Under the pieces are notes generated by a model. The model searched no databases. It worked only from the letters and a program-made list of their open reading frames with translations, and was not told the DNA's origin. From Curvibacter microcysteis (lineage in GTDB: Bacteria; Pseudomonadota; Gammaproteobacteria; Burkholderiales; Burkholderiaceae_C), in contig NZ_JAQSIO010000002.1 in NCBI RefSeq assembly GCF_028649455.1, positions 558,001-622,000 on the forward strand: a DNA stretch of 64,000 bases, given 5' to 3'. Of this stretch, positions 18,955-27,279 are shown piece after piece. Position numbers and translations under genes: made by a program. Each line of letters starts with the position of its first letter. The stretch's first letter is position 1.

Positions 18955-19731
18955 TCACCAAGCCGAGGCTTGGCTCGCCGAGCTGGGGCCTGGCTCGGCC
19001 GCATGGGCTGGACTGGGCGTGGTCGCCTCTGTCGGCTGGCGGCGCGGGCCCTGGCTGAGCTGCTGCAGCACAGCCAGGTTCAGCACCTGGATGTCGCGCC
19101 GCTGCACGCGCAGCACGCCGCTTTGGTCCAGGCGCGAAAACAGGCGGCTGATGGTCTCCACGGTCAGGCCCAGGTAGCTGCCAATGTCCTCCCGCGACAT
19201 GCGCAGGCTGATTCGCGAGGCCGAAAAGCCCTGTCGGCGCAGGCGCAGCCCCAGGTCCAGCAAAAAGCTCGCCAGCCGCCCCGAGGCTGGGGTGCTGCCC
19301 AGCATGAAGACCAGCTGCTGCGTCTGGGCCAGGGCATCGCACAAGGTCTGTTGCCACTGCGCTTGCTGGCTGGGGTCACGCCAGGGGGCGTTGGGCAGCA
19401 ACCAGACCACGCTGTCCTCCAGGGCCAGGGCTTCGCAGGCATGGCTGGGGCGGCCCAGGCCGTCCAAGCCCAGCAGCTCGCCAGGCAGGTGAAAGCCCAT
19501 CACTTGCTGGCGCCCCTCGGGCCCGAGCCAGACACTTTTGAAGCTGCCGACCTGGACCCGAAACAGGTGGCTGAAGGGGTCGCCCCAGCGGTATAAAACC
19601 TCCCCCCGGCGGACCGAGCGCAAGGCCACGGGCCGGGCTGAGCCGGGCGGGAGCAGGGTCTCGATCGCGGGGCTCAGTCCCGGGCAGGGTCGGCTCGGGG
19701 CAGGGTGGCGCAGCAGGGGACTTGGGGTCAT
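18955..19731 (-). CDS. Crp/Fnr family transcriptional regulator, Fnr-like but lacking the Fe-S cysteine cluster
   Basis: Regulator (258 aa) with an N-terminal cyclic-nucleotide-binding-type beta-roll (about 35-150), a long dimer helix, and a C-terminal winged helix. The recognition helix GLTVETISRLFSRLDQSG is nearly that of E. coli FNR, including E, S and R of E-T-I-S-R that read the TTGAT half-site. FNR senses oxygen with three N-terminal cysteines plus one near residue 122. Here only one cysteine lies near the N-terminus (residue 16) and one at HACEALAL. The frame upstream reaches a stop at 19780 with no usable start, so a hidden cysteine-rich extension is unlikely. It may be a Dnr/NnrR-type sensor using another signal. 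The 265 bp to the divergent gene at 19997 hold no clear Fnr box. Confidence 0.88.
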   Translation of the reverse strand: MTPSPLLRHPAPSRPCPGLSPAIETLLPPGSARPVALRSVRRGEVLYRWGDPFSHLFRVQVGSFKSVWLGPEGRQQVMGFHLPGELLGLDGLGRPSHACEALALEDSVVWLLPNAPWRDPSQQAQWQQTLCDALAQTQQLVFMLGSTPASGRLASFLLDLGLRLRRQGFSASRISLRMSREDIGSYLGLTVETISRLFSRLDQSGVLRVQRRDIQVLNLAVLQQLSQGPRRQPTEATTPSPAHAAEPGPSSASQASAW

Positions 19732-19996
19732 GTCGGGGCTTTCAGGCGAGGGCGCTGGGACGGGACGGCAAAGCCCACCTCAGGCCCGCCACCGCGATCC
19801 GATGCTGCGAGGCGCTTGCGGCCCGGTCTGTGCGCTGCCTCACCCAGTGGCGGGTTCGGGGGCGGCGCAGGGCGCTTGCGTCCTTCAGCGCACAGACCTG
19901 CGCTGTGGCGCTGGGCTCAATCGGTTGGGGGCCCGCTTGGATCGGGTCCCATTGCTTCTCAGCCTCTATGCCGCTTTGGCGGCCGAAAGAACAGCC

Positions 19997-20545
19997 ATGC
20001 CCTTTGAGCCCACTGCAAGCCCCCGGGCTGCCTGGCGTCCAGCCCTTCTGGCTTTGGTTTGTGGGTGCGCCCTCGGCGCCGCACAGGCCCAGAGCAGCCT
20101 GCCCGCTGCGCCCTCATCGGCCAACCCGGCGCCCCTGCGCGCCCAGGACCGGCCCCACGGCCTGTCCCACGGGGCGATGCACCCCGCGGCCCCTGGCGAG
20201 GGCCCGCGCCAGCGGGTGCCCGTGGAGCAGCACATCCTGCGCCTGCATGAGCGGCTGAGCATCACCCCCGCCCAAGAACCCGCCTGGAGCGACGTGGCCC
20301 AGGCCATGCGCGAGGCAGCCTCTGAGATGGACACCGCCATGGCACGCCGAGGGGCGTTGCAGCAGGCGGGCCCGGTCTCGGCCCCCACCGCGCTGGAGGG
20401 CTACGCCAGCCTAGCCCAGGTGCATGCCGACACGGCCCAGCACCTGGCCAACCGCTTTGGCCCGCTGTACGCCCTGATGTCGCCCGAGCAGCAGCAGCGC
20501 GCGGATCGGGTGTTCGCCCACCCCATGGCGGGAGCCCGTCGATGA
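19997..20545 (+). CDS. Periplasmic CpxP/Spy-like (LTXXQ-type) protein
   Basis: Exported protein of 182 aa. A signal peptide is visible (WRPALLALVCGCALGAAQAQ, cleavage near residue 33). The mature part is helical, with HILRLHERLSITPAQEPAWS resembling the LTxxQ motif of CpxP/Spy/ZraP periplasmic proteins, and MSPEQQQRADRVF near the end resembling the second such motif. Family members bind misfolded envelope proteins or sense metals. The open frame extends to 19538, but the ATG at 19997 just before the signal peptide is the likely start. Its stop overlaps the next gene's start (ATGA), so the two exported proteins are translationally coupled. It faces the Fnr-like regulator across 265 bp. Confidence 0.75.
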   Translation: MPFEPTASPRAAWRPALLALVCGCALGAAQAQSSLPAAPSSANPAPLRAQDRPHGLSHGAMHPAAPGEGPRQRVPVEQHILRLHERLSITPAQEPAWSDVAQAMREAASEMDTAMARRGALQQAGPVSAPTALEGYASLAQVHADTAQHLANRFGPLYALMSPEQQQRADRVFAHPMAGARR

Positions 20546-20940
20546 ACGCCTCCCCAAGCCGCGCCGGCGCCGAGCCTGCCCGAGCCGAGCCTCGCAGGGG
20601 CACCTGGCGCATTTGCCTGCTGGGGGCGGGTTTGCTGTGCGCGGCCTGGAGTGCCCAGGCGGACATCAGCATCAGCTTGGGCCTGACGCCTTATGGCTAC
20701 GTGCCTTACCCCGGGCCGGTCGCCGTCTACCCGCCGGGGCCGGGCACTGCCTATTACCCGCCCCCGGTGATCTACCTGGGCGACGGCGAATGGGGGCGGG
20801 ATGGCGACCGGCTGGAGCAGGGCCGTTGGCCACCACCACCGCCGCGCCGCGTGGGACCTGCGCGGGCCCGGGGACACGGTCCCGGTGGCCCCGGTCCAGC
20901 CCCCCATCACCCCGGCCCCGGCGGCCCGAACCGCCGTTGA
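20542..20940 (+). CDS. Secreted Pro/Gly/Tyr-rich low-complexity protein
   Basis: Unrecognised 132-aa exported protein. A signal peptide (WRICLLGAGLLCAAWSAQA) precedes a short beta-like segment (DISISLGLTPYGYVPYPGP) and then a proline/tyrosine/glycine-rich tail ending in Arg/Gly/Pro repeats such as GPGGPGPAPHHPGPGG. It resembles YXWGXW- or glycine-zipper-type small envelope proteins only in general composition. The ATG overlaps the stop of the CpxP/Spy-like gene by 4 bp, so the two products are made together and may act together in the envelope (inference). The next gene begins 18 bp later. Confidence 0.65.
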   Translation: MNASPSRAGAEPARAEPRRGTWRICLLGAGLLCAAWSAQADISISLGLTPYGYVPYPGPVAVYPPGPGTAYYPPPVIYLGDGEWGRDGDRLEQGRWPPPPPRRVGPARARGHGPGGPGPAPHHPGPGGPNRR

Positions 20941-20958
20941 GTGGAGGCACCCTGAACC

Positions 20959-22077
20959 ATGAACCCCCACCTCTGTGAATTGCGGGCCCTGGGCCAGACC
21001 TTGTGGCTGGACGGCCTGTCGCGCGACACCCTGCGCCTGGGGCGCTTGGCGTCCTGGGTCGGCGCCCAGGCCTTGGGCGGGGTTGGCAGCCAGTGGGCCG
21101 CGTGGCGGCTTGCCTTGACCGAAGGCAGCTTCTACGACGAGGCGATTGCCGACCTGTCGCGCCGCCATGGCTCCGCCCAAGCGCTGTTCATGGCCCTGGT
21201 CTTGGCCGATGTGGGTGAGGCCGCTGACCTGCTGCGCGCCGAGTTTGACCGCAGCTCGGGCGCCACCGGTTGGGTCTCTTTTCCCTTGCCGCCCACCCTG
21301 GCCGACGATGCCCGCGCCCTGGTGCAGGAGATGGCTTGGTGGCATCAAGCGGCCGGGCGCCCGAATGTGCTGATCCAGCTGCCGGGCACCCCCGCTGGAC
21401 TGGTGGCGCTGGAGGCCGCCGCCCAGGCCGCCCTGGCGGTGCAGATGAACCACCAGTTCAGCGCGGCGCAGTGGCAGCAGGCCTGCGCGGCCCATTGGCG
21501 GGGCTTGGAGCAGCGCCAGCACGCCGGTCTGCCCCTGGCCGTGGCGGTGGTGGTGGCCGTGCCGGTGCGCGACTGGGAGGCGCTGTGCGAGCCACCGGGC
21601 AGCCCGCGCCGTTTGGGGCTGGCCGTGGCCCAGCAGGTCTACCACGCCTGGTGTGTCGCGCATGCCTCGGCGCGCTGGCAATCGCTGGCGCACGACGGCG
21701 CGCGCGCGGCGCCGCTGCTGTGGCAGTCCGGGGGCGAGGGCTGGCGCGAGTCGGTGGACTACCTGCCCGCCCTGGTCGCCCAAGGCAGCTTGCATGCGCT
21801 CAGCGGGGAGGTCTTGGACACCTGGCTGGCGCAGGGCCAGATGCTGCAGGGCGGTGCATTGGGCGAGCCGCTGGGTGAAGTGCGGCAGGTGCTGTCCCCC
21901 GAGGGGGGCTACGCCGATGCGGTGCTGGAGGCGTTTCGGCGCGAGGGCTTGGACGACGGTGCCGCGGCCGAGCGCTTTCAGCACGAGGTCCAGGCCCGCG
22001 CGCTGCGGGACTGGGACCTGATCCTGGCCGCCGTGGCCGAGAAAATGGCGCAAAGCCTGGGCGCGCCCCTCGATTGA
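20959..22077 (+). CDS. Transaldolase-like protein with degenerate active site
   Basis: A 372-aa protein alignable with the long (about 370 aa) transaldolases of the actinobacterial type: LWLDGLSRDTLRLGRL matches the N-terminal WLDDLSR block, FYDEAIADL, then RPNVLIQLPGTPAGLVAL, then QQVYHAWCVAHASARWQSLA and the LWQSGG region. In active transaldolases the block LMIKIPAT carries the lysine that forms the Schiff base; here the position is glutamine (LIQLPGT). The conserved GVTTNPTIF block is also lost (GGVGSQWAAWRLA). The known chemistry is therefore unlikely. It may be a structural or regulatory relic, or a repurposed enzyme. The start ATG at 20959 lies 18 bp after the previous gene, with no clear metabolic partner nearby. 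Confidence 0.72.
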   Translation: MNPHLCELRALGQTLWLDGLSRDTLRLGRLASWVGAQALGGVGSQWAAWRLALTEGSFYDEAIADLSRRHGSAQALFMALVLADVGEAADLLRAEFDRSSGATGWVSFPLPPTLADDARALVQEMAWWHQAAGRPNVLIQLPGTPAGLVALEAAAQAALAVQMNHQFSAAQWQQACAAHWRGLEQRQHAGLPLAVAVVVAVPVRDWEALCEPPGSPRRLGLAVAQQVYHAWCVAHASARWQSLAHDGARAAPLLWQSGGEGWRESVDYLPALVAQGSLHALSGEVLDTWLAQGQMLQGGALGEPLGEVRQVLSPEGGYADAVLEAFRREGLDDGAAAERFQHEVQARALRDWDLILAAVAEKMAQSLGAPLD

Positions 22078-22167
22078 GGAGGGGGGGCGCGCTGGGTGTG
22101 CGCCAGGGCACAGAGCGCCTGCGCCGCCCCGCCGATACTGCTTTTTCAACTTTGCCAAGGCCCCTGC

Positions 22168-22548
22168 ATGACTTACCAAGGCGCCCGCGCCCGTCCCTCC
22201 GTCACCGAACAGCGCCGGGTGTTTGCCGTCACGGCCGCCCACTGGGACGCGCAGGACCAACTGACCCATGTGCGCTGGGTCGAGGTCGTTGCGGCCTCCA
22301 ACCTCGACGCCGGCCCCGCCACCGTGGTCCCGCTGAGTGAACTGGTCGATGCCTTGCACGACGGCGCCCAGGTGCGCGTGGTCTACCCCGAGGCGCTGGG
22401 CCTGCCCGTGGGCCTGACCCTGGAAACGGTGGAGCACCCCGACGGCCACGAAACCGTGGCCCTGGCCTCGCCCATGGGCACCGAAACCCACGCCAGCCCG
22501 GGCTTGCATGGCTTGGCGCGCCTGGACGCGGCGGCGCTGGGGACTTGA
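22168..22548 (+). CDS. Hypothetical protein
   Basis: Unrecognised 126-aa soluble protein. The N-terminal half reads as beta strands (RRVFAVTAAHWDAQDQLTHV, then RWVEVVAASN), followed by VVPLSELVDALHDGAQVRVV and an extended C-terminus. No signal peptide or membrane helix is seen. The open frame starts at 22096, but the ATG at 22168, after a short AT-richer stretch, gives a compact protein. It sits 90 bp after the transaldolase-like gene and converges with the LysR gene (25-bp gap). Confidence 0.6.
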   Translation: MTYQGARARPSVTEQRRVFAVTAAHWDAQDQLTHVRWVEVVAASNLDAGPATVVPLSELVDALHDGAQVRVVYPEALGLPVGLTLETVEHPDGHETVALASPMGTETHASPGLHGLARLDAAALGT

Positions 22549-22573
22549 GTGCCCAGGCCCCCCGGCCATGGGC

Positions 22574-23482
22574 TCAGGCTGGCTGGAGGCCGGGCGCGGC
22601 GCTCAATTCGTCGTGCAGCCACTGGCGCAGCTGGGTCAGTGCGCCCAGTTGGGCCCGGTCTTCCGGGTAGACCAGCCAATAGCCCTGGGTGTCGGTGTAG
22701 CCGTCGCGCAGGGGGGCCGACACCAGGCCCGCCGCCAGGTCATCCGCCACCAGGCAATCGGGCACCAGGGCCAGGCCCATGCCCGCCATGACCGCGCGGA
22801 TCAGGCTGTGGAACTGGTCCAGTTGCGGCCCGTGCAGCGGGTTCACGCCGGTCACCCCATGCGCCTGGCACCAGTGCAGCCAGGCCTGGGGCACGCTGCT
22901 GTGTTGCAGCAGGGTGAATGAGCGGATGTCTTGCGGCGTGCGCAGCAGGGCTTGGTCGCGGGGCGCGGGCGGGGCAATCAGCACCAGCTCACGCCCGGTC
23001 AGGTACTGGGCCACGGCGCCCGGCCAGTGGCCGTCACCGAACAGGATGGAGGCGTCCAGGTCGGCCCGATGGAAGTCGTAACCCTCGACATAGGGCACGA
23101 AATTGAGCGTGATCTGGGGGTGTGCTTGCTGAAAACGCGGCAGCCTCGGTATCAACCATTTGGCGCCAAAAGTGGGCAAGGTGGACAGCTTGAGCGCGCC
23201 GCCGCCGTCGCGGTGGGTGATCAGCTCCAGCGTGGCGGCTTCCAGCTGTGCGAGCAGCGGCCGCACCTGGGCCTCGTAGCGCTGACCGGCTGGGGTCAGG
23301 CTCAGCCGGCGCCGCTCGCGTTGGAACAAAGGCACGTCCACCCAGCGTTCCAGCTCTTGAATCTGCTTGCTGACCGCGCTCTGGGTCAGCATCAACGCCT
23401 CGGCGGCGCGCGAGATGCTGCCGTAGCGCGCCGTGCTGGAGAAGGCGCGCAACAAATGGGTGGGTGGGGTGAGGCGGCGCAT
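22574..23482 (-). CDS. LysR-family transcriptional regulator, GcvA-like
   Basis: LysR regulator (302 aa). The N-terminal winged helix-turn-helix is clear (ISRAAEALMLTQSAVSKQIQ, residues about 20-45), and LFQRERRRLSLTPAGQRY follows as in GcvA-type members. The remainder is the two-lobed effector domain (LSTLPTFGAKWLIPRLPRF, FVPYVEGYDFHRADLDASIL). It is transcribed away from the Bug-type binding protein at 23640 across 157 bp, which holds a perfect T-N11-A palindrome (23546-23560). By the usual LysR logic it controls itself and the divergent gene (inference). The effector is unknown. Confidence 0.9.
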   Translation of the reverse strand: MRRLTPPTHLLRAFSSTARYGSISRAAEALMLTQSAVSKQIQELERWVDVPLFQRERRRLSLTPAGQRYEAQVRPLLAQLEAATLELITHRDGGGALKLSTLPTFGAKWLIPRLPRFQQAHPQITLNFVPYVEGYDFHRADLDASILFGDGHWPGAVAQYLTGRELVLIAPPAPRDQALLRTPQDIRSFTLLQHSSVPQAWLHWCQAHGVTGVNPLHGPQLDQFHSLIRAVMAGMGLALVPDCLVADDLAAGLVSAPLRDGYTDTQGYWLVYPEDRAQLGALTQLRQWLHDELSAAPGLQPA

Positions 23483-23545
23483 GTCAGGTGCCTTGGCGTG
23501 GGATTGGGGGGGGCGGTGGGGCGGCCCAACGCGTCGCGTGAATAT

Positions 23546-23560
23546 ATTCCAATCTGGAAT
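23546..23560. promoter_or_regulatory. LysR-type operator (T-N11-A palindrome)
   Basis: ATTCCA-ATC-TGGAAT is a perfect 6+3+6 inverted repeat and contains the T-N11-A core (T at 23547, A at 23559) typical of LysR binding sites. It lies between the divergent LysR (start 23482) and Bug protein (start 23640), about 64 and 80 bp from the two starts, in an AT-rich patch of otherwise GC-rich DNA. Confidence 0.6.
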
Positions 23561-23639
23561 GGTTTATGGCTTGGATTTCGTTTGCGCCGGCGTGGGTGCC
23601 AGGCCCAGAATGGGCACTTCTCTTGCTTAGCTTGGCTCC

Positions 23640-24599
23640 ATGCAAAGACGACACCTCCTGACCCTGGCCGCTGCTGCGGCGGCCGCTCATTCCTCGGCAT
23701 TTGCCGAGGGCAAACCGATCCGCCTCGTGGTGCCTTTTCCCCCTGGTGGGGCGACCGACATCACCGGCCGAGCCCTGACCGAGCCCCTGGCCCGCCTGCT
23801 GGGCCAGCCCGTGGTGGTGGACAACCGGGGCGGCGCGGGGGGCTCCATCGGCATGACCGAAGTGGCCCGCGCGGCCCCGGATGGCCTGACCTTTGGCGTG
23901 GCCACCGTGTCCACCCACGGCGTGAACCCGGCCGTGTACAAAAAACTGCCTTACGACCCGATCCGGGACTTCGCTCCCGTGGCCGAGCTGGTCAAGGCGC
24001 CCGGTGTGCTGGTGGTGAATGCGGCGCTGCCAGTCAAGGACTATGCCGAGTTCCTGCGCTACCTGAAAGCCAACCCGGGCAAGCTGTCCTATGCCACGCC
24101 GGGCACCGGCACCATTGGCCACATGTGGGGCGAGTTGTTCAAGAGCGCGACCGGCACCTTCATGCTGCACATCCCTTACCGGGGCGCGGGCCCGGCCCTC
24201 AACGACGTGGTGGGCGGGCAGGTGATGGTGTACTTCGACCAGGTGGCGGCCTCGCTGCCCCACATCCAATCCGGCAAGCTGCGGGCTCTGGCTGTGTCCT
24301 GGCCCAAGCGGCTGGAGGTCCTGCCCCAGGTGCCCACCTACGCCGAGCTGGGCCTGGCCGCCTGCAACGAGCCGTCCTGGTTTGGCCTGGTGGCCCCGGT
24401 GGGCACGCCCAAACCTGCCATCGCCCGCGTGCATGAAGCCCTGGTCAAAGCCCTCAAAGAGCCCGCCGTGCGCGAACGCCTGGCGGCCCAGGGCCTGTTT
24501 GCCACCGGCACCACGCCCGAAGAGTTTGGCGCCGAGGTGAAGGCCGAAATCGAGAAGATGCAACGCGTCAGCGCCTACGCCAAAATCACGCTGGATTGA
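23640..24599 (+). CDS. Bug/TctC family tripartite tricarboxylate transporter substrate-binding protein
   Basis: Periplasmic solute-binding protein of 319 aa. Signal peptide MQRRHLLTLAAAAAAAHSSA with cleavage near AFA-EG. Family marks: IRLVVPFPPGGATDITGRAL, the VVVDNRGGAGGSIG block that binds the carboxylate-bearing ligand, YKKLPYDPIRDFAPVAEL, and the typical DQVAASLPHIQSGKLRALAV. No TctA/TctB membrane genes lie nearby, which is common for Bug proteins in Burkholderiales. The divergent LysR gene probably regulates it. The downstream N-formylglutamate deformylase and FAD oxidase are on the same strand after a 98-bp gap, hinting at uptake of a carboxylate such as a glutamate derivative (weak inference). 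Confidence 0.9.
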   Translation: MQRRHLLTLAAAAAAAHSSAFAEGKPIRLVVPFPPGGATDITGRALTEPLARLLGQPVVVDNRGGAGGSIGMTEVARAAPDGLTFGVATVSTHGVNPAVYKKLPYDPIRDFAPVAELVKAPGVLVVNAALPVKDYAEFLRYLKANPGKLSYATPGTGTIGHMWGELFKSATGTFMLHIPYRGAGPALNDVVGGQVMVYFDQVAASLPHIQSGKLRALAVSWPKRLEVLPQVPTYAELGLAACNEPSWFGLVAPVGTPKPAIARVHEALVKALKEPAVRERLAAQGLFATGTTPEEFGAEVKAEIEKMQRVSAYAKITLD

Positions 24600-24697
24600 G
24601 GCCGAAGCCTGCGGGCCGGCCCAGGCTTTCATGGGCAGGGCCGGCAAAATGACAAGAGACAAGAAAACGCACCGCTTCGGTGCGGGAGAATGACTGC

Positions 24698-25546
24698 ATG
24701 ACCGATTTGATCCGAACTTGGGCGGGCACCACGCCCCTGGTGCTTGACTCGCCGCACAGCGGCACTTTCTACCCCGACGACTTTCAACACGCGTGTGACC
24801 TGGCCGTGCTGCGCCAGGCCGAAGACACCCACGTCGACAAGCTCTATGACTTCGCGCCCGCCCTGGGCGTGGCCTGGGTCGAAGCGCTGTTTCCGCGCAG
24901 CTACCTCGACGCCAACCGCAACACCACCGAAATCGACACCAGCTTGCTCGATGGCGCCTGGCCGGGCCCCGTGGCCACCGACCCCGCGGTGCTGAGCAAA
25001 GTGCGCCTGGGCAAAGGCCTGATCTGGCGCAGCACCGATGGCGGCCTGCCGATCTACCAACGCCGGCTGGGCGTGGCCGAGGTGCAAGAGCGCATCGAAC
25101 GCTGCTGGGTGCCCTACCACGCCGCGGTGGCCCAGGCCATTGACGCGGCCCATGCGCGCCACGGCTACAGCCTGCACATCAACTGCCACTCCATGCCCGC
25201 CGTGGCCTCCAGCCATGCCACCGACTTCCCTGGTGAGGCCCATGCCGACTTCGTGGTGGGCAACCGCGACCACAGCACCAGCAGCCCGGCCCTGGCCGAA
25301 CTGATCTGCGAGCACCTGCGCGGCCTGGGCTACAGCGTGGCCCTGAACCACCCCTACAAGGGCGTGGAGCTGGTGCGCCGCTACAGCCACCCGGCCAGCC
25401 ACCGCCACAGCATCCAGCTGGAGATCAACCGCAAGCTCTACATGGACGAAAGCACGCTGGAGCCGAATGCCGGTTTTGATGGCCTGCGCGCCCACTTGCA
25501 AACCCTGGTGCAGCGTCTGCTCACCGTGGACCCCCGGGGGCTGTGA
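24698..25546 (+). CDS. hutG: N-formylglutamate deformylase (amidohydrolase)
   Basis: Zinc amidohydrolase (282 aa) of the FGase family, which hydrolyses N-formyl-L-glutamate to formate and glutamate, the last step of one histidine degradation route. Family motifs: [17 protein letters not shown] at the start, [35 protein letters not shown] with the presumed metal-binding His, and [22 protein letters not shown] ribosome site lies before the ATG at 24698; an in-frame GTG at 24680 is less likely. The rest of the hut pathway is absent here, so the physiological substrate may differ. Its stop TGA shares a base with the start of the next gene (TGATG), implying coupling with the FAD oxidoreductase. 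Confidence 0.88.
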   Translation: MTDLIRTWAGTTPLVLDSPHSGTFYPDDFQHACDLAVLRQAEDTHVDKLYDFAPALGVAWVEALFPRSYLDANRNTTEIDTSLLDGAWPGPVATDPAVLSKVRLGKGLIWRSTDGGLPIYQRRLGVAEVQERIERCWVPYHAAVAQAIDAAHARHGYSLHINCHSMPAVASSHATDFPGEAHADFVVGNRDHSTSSPALAELICEHLRGLGYSVALNHPYKGVELVRRYSHPASHRHSIQLEINRKLYMDESTLEPNAGFDGLRAHLQTLVQRLLTVDPRGL

Positions 25547-26646
25547 TGGACGCCGTCGATTGCGTCGTCATCGGGGCTGGCGTGGTGGGCCTGGCCGTGG
25601 CGCGCGCCCTGGCCCTGGCCGGGCGTGAGGTCCTGGTGCTGGAGGCGGCCGACGCCATTGGCACCGGCACCAGCTCGCGCAACAGCGAAGTCATCCACGC
25701 CGGCATCTACTACCCCCAGGGCTCGCTCAAGGCCCGGCTCTGCGTGCAAGGCCGGCAGATGCTCTATGCCTATTGCGCCGAGCGGGGCATTGCCCACCAG
25801 CGCTGCGGCAAGCTGCTGGTCGCCACCCAGGAGGCCCAGCTGGGCCAGCTGCAAGGCATCATCGACAGGGCCGCTGCCAATGGCGTGGACGACCTGGTCT
25901 GGTTGTCGCGCGAGCAGGCCCAGGCCCTGGAGCCGGCCCTGGCCTGCGTCGGCGCCCTGCATTCACCCAGCACCGGCATCGTGGACAGCCACGGCCTGAT
26001 GCTGGCCCTGCTGGGCGACCTGGAGAACGCCGGTGGCCTGCTGGCACTCAACTCGCCCCTGGCCAGTGCCCGGGTGGAGGCGGGCGGCATCGTGCTCAAG
26101 GCGGTGGACGGCACCCAGCTGCGCGCGCGCACCGTGGTCAACGCGGCTGGCCTGCACGCGCAAGACCTGGCGCGCCGTTTTGACGGGCTGGACCCGGCCC
26201 GGGTGCCCCCGGCCTACTATGCCAAGGGCAATTACTTCACCCTGGTCGGCCGTTCCCCGTTCAGCCGACTGATCTACCCCGTGCCCCAAGCCGCAGGCCT
26301 GGGCGTGCACCTGACGCTGGACCTCGGCGGCCAAGCCAAGTTTGGCCCGGACGTGCAGTGGGTCGATTCACCCGACGACCTGGTGGTGGACCCGGCGCGC
26401 GGCGACGCTTTTTACGCCGAGGTGCGCCAGTACTGGCCCGAATTGCCCGATGGCGCGCTGTTGCCGGGCTACGCCGGCATCCGGCCCAAGATCCAGGCCC
26501 CTGACCAGGCCGCGCTGGACTTCATGGTGCAGGGCCCGGCCGACCACGGTGTGCCCGGCTTGGTCAACTTGTTTGGCATCGAGTCGCCCGGCCTGACCAG
26601 TTCGTTGGCCTTGGGCGCCCATGTGGCGGCGCTGCTGGCCGCCTGA
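25546..26646 (+). CDS. FAD-dependent oxidoreductase, L-2-hydroxyglutarate oxidase (LhgO)-like
   Basis: DAO-superfamily flavoenzyme (366 aa). The N-terminal Rossmann motif is [21 protein letters not shown] with the acidic LEA end. [15 protein letters not shown] is the signature of L-2-hydroxyglutarate dehydrogenases/oxidases. [11 protein letters not shown] and RLIYPVP also match. E. coli LhgO oxidises L-2-hydroxyglutarate to 2-oxoglutarate and passes electrons to the quinone pool. The start is taken as ATG at 25546 (the frame also offers GTG at 25543), overlapping the preceding stop. The pairing with a deformylase releasing glutamate suggests a short glutamate/2-hydroxyglutarate recycling unit, but that is inference. 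The subfamily is likely; the exact substrate is not proven. Confidence 0.85.
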   Translation: MDAVDCVVIGAGVVGLAVARALALAGREVLVLEAADAIGTGTSSRNSEVIHAGIYYPQGSLKARLCVQGRQMLYAYCAERGIAHQRCGKLLVATQEAQLGQLQGIIDRAAANGVDDLVWLSREQAQALEPALACVGALHSPSTGIVDSHGLMLALLGDLENAGGLLALNSPLASARVEAGGIVLKAVDGTQLRARTVVNAAGLHAQDLARRFDGLDPARVPPAYYAKGNYFTLVGRSPFSRLIYPVPQAAGLGVHLTLDLGGQAKFGPDVQWVDSPDDLVVDPARGDAFYAEVRQYWPELPDGALLPGYAGIRPKIQAPDQAALDFMVQGPADHGVPGLVNLFGIESPGLTSSLALGAHVAALLAA

Positions 26647-26710
26647 GCACCGCCCCTGGGCGGCTTCGCGTAAGATCGCGCCCTTTCGCGTTTTCACCCG
26701 GGCCTTTGCT

Positions 26711-27250
26711 TTGTCACACTCCAGCGCTTCTGATTTCTCCCAAGACGACCCGGCCTCGGCCGACGAGGAGGCGGTGGCGATCAAAGAGCCCCGGCTGTGG
26801 AGCGACAACGGCTGGACCGCGCGCGTGATCAAGAACGAAGACGACGACGGCTGGGCCGTGGCCATGTTCAAGGGCCGCGAGCCGGAGCCCGCTTTGGTCG
26901 GCCCCTGGACCATGGGGCGCGACAAGAAGAACCCCAAGCCGCTCGATGTGGGGGCCTTCAACACCCTGGTCAAGACCGCCAGCGAAGTGCTGCGCCGCCA
27001 CGAGCAACAGCTGCGCGCCCAGTTGCACAAAAGCGTCATGCTGACCCTGGGGGAGGACCGCTGGGAGGTCACCCTGGACATCGTGCCCGACGAATTCGAG
27101 CCCTATGCCCTGCTGGCGGCCCACCCCCAGCAAGGCGGCCACGCCAGCACTGATGGCCCGGTGGCCGAGCGCCGCGTACGGCCCGACTTCAAGCTCAACC
27201 CGCGCAGCGCCGCCGCCTGGATCGAGTCCGACTTCGGCCCGGTGCGCTGA
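26711..27250 (+). CDS. Conserved-looking hypothetical protein
   Basis: Unrecognised soluble protein. The preferred reading is 179 aa from a TTG at 26711 (LSHSSASDFSQDD); the open frame extends upstream to 26621 inside the oxidase gene, and no ATG is available near the N-terminus. An acidic N-terminus is followed by a folded part: WSDNGWTARVIKNEDDDGWA, VAMFKGREPEPALVGPW, and a helix SEVLRRHEQQLRAQLHKSV, then strand pair VMLTLGEDRWEVTLDIVPDE. No signal peptide or membrane helix. It is read in the same direction as the oxidase, with 64 bp between, but nothing links it to that pathway. Confidence 0.65.
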   Translation: MSHSSASDFSQDDPASADEEAVAIKEPRLWSDNGWTARVIKNEDDDGWAVAMFKGREPEPALVGPWTMGRDKKNPKPLDVGAFNTLVKTASEVLRRHEQQLRAQLHKSVMLTLGEDRWEVTLDIVPDEFEPYALLAAHPQQGGHASTDGPVAERRVRPDFKLNPRSAAAWIESDFGPVR

Positions 27251-27279
27251 GGCCCCAGGGGCTGGCAAGCCCGCATCCA

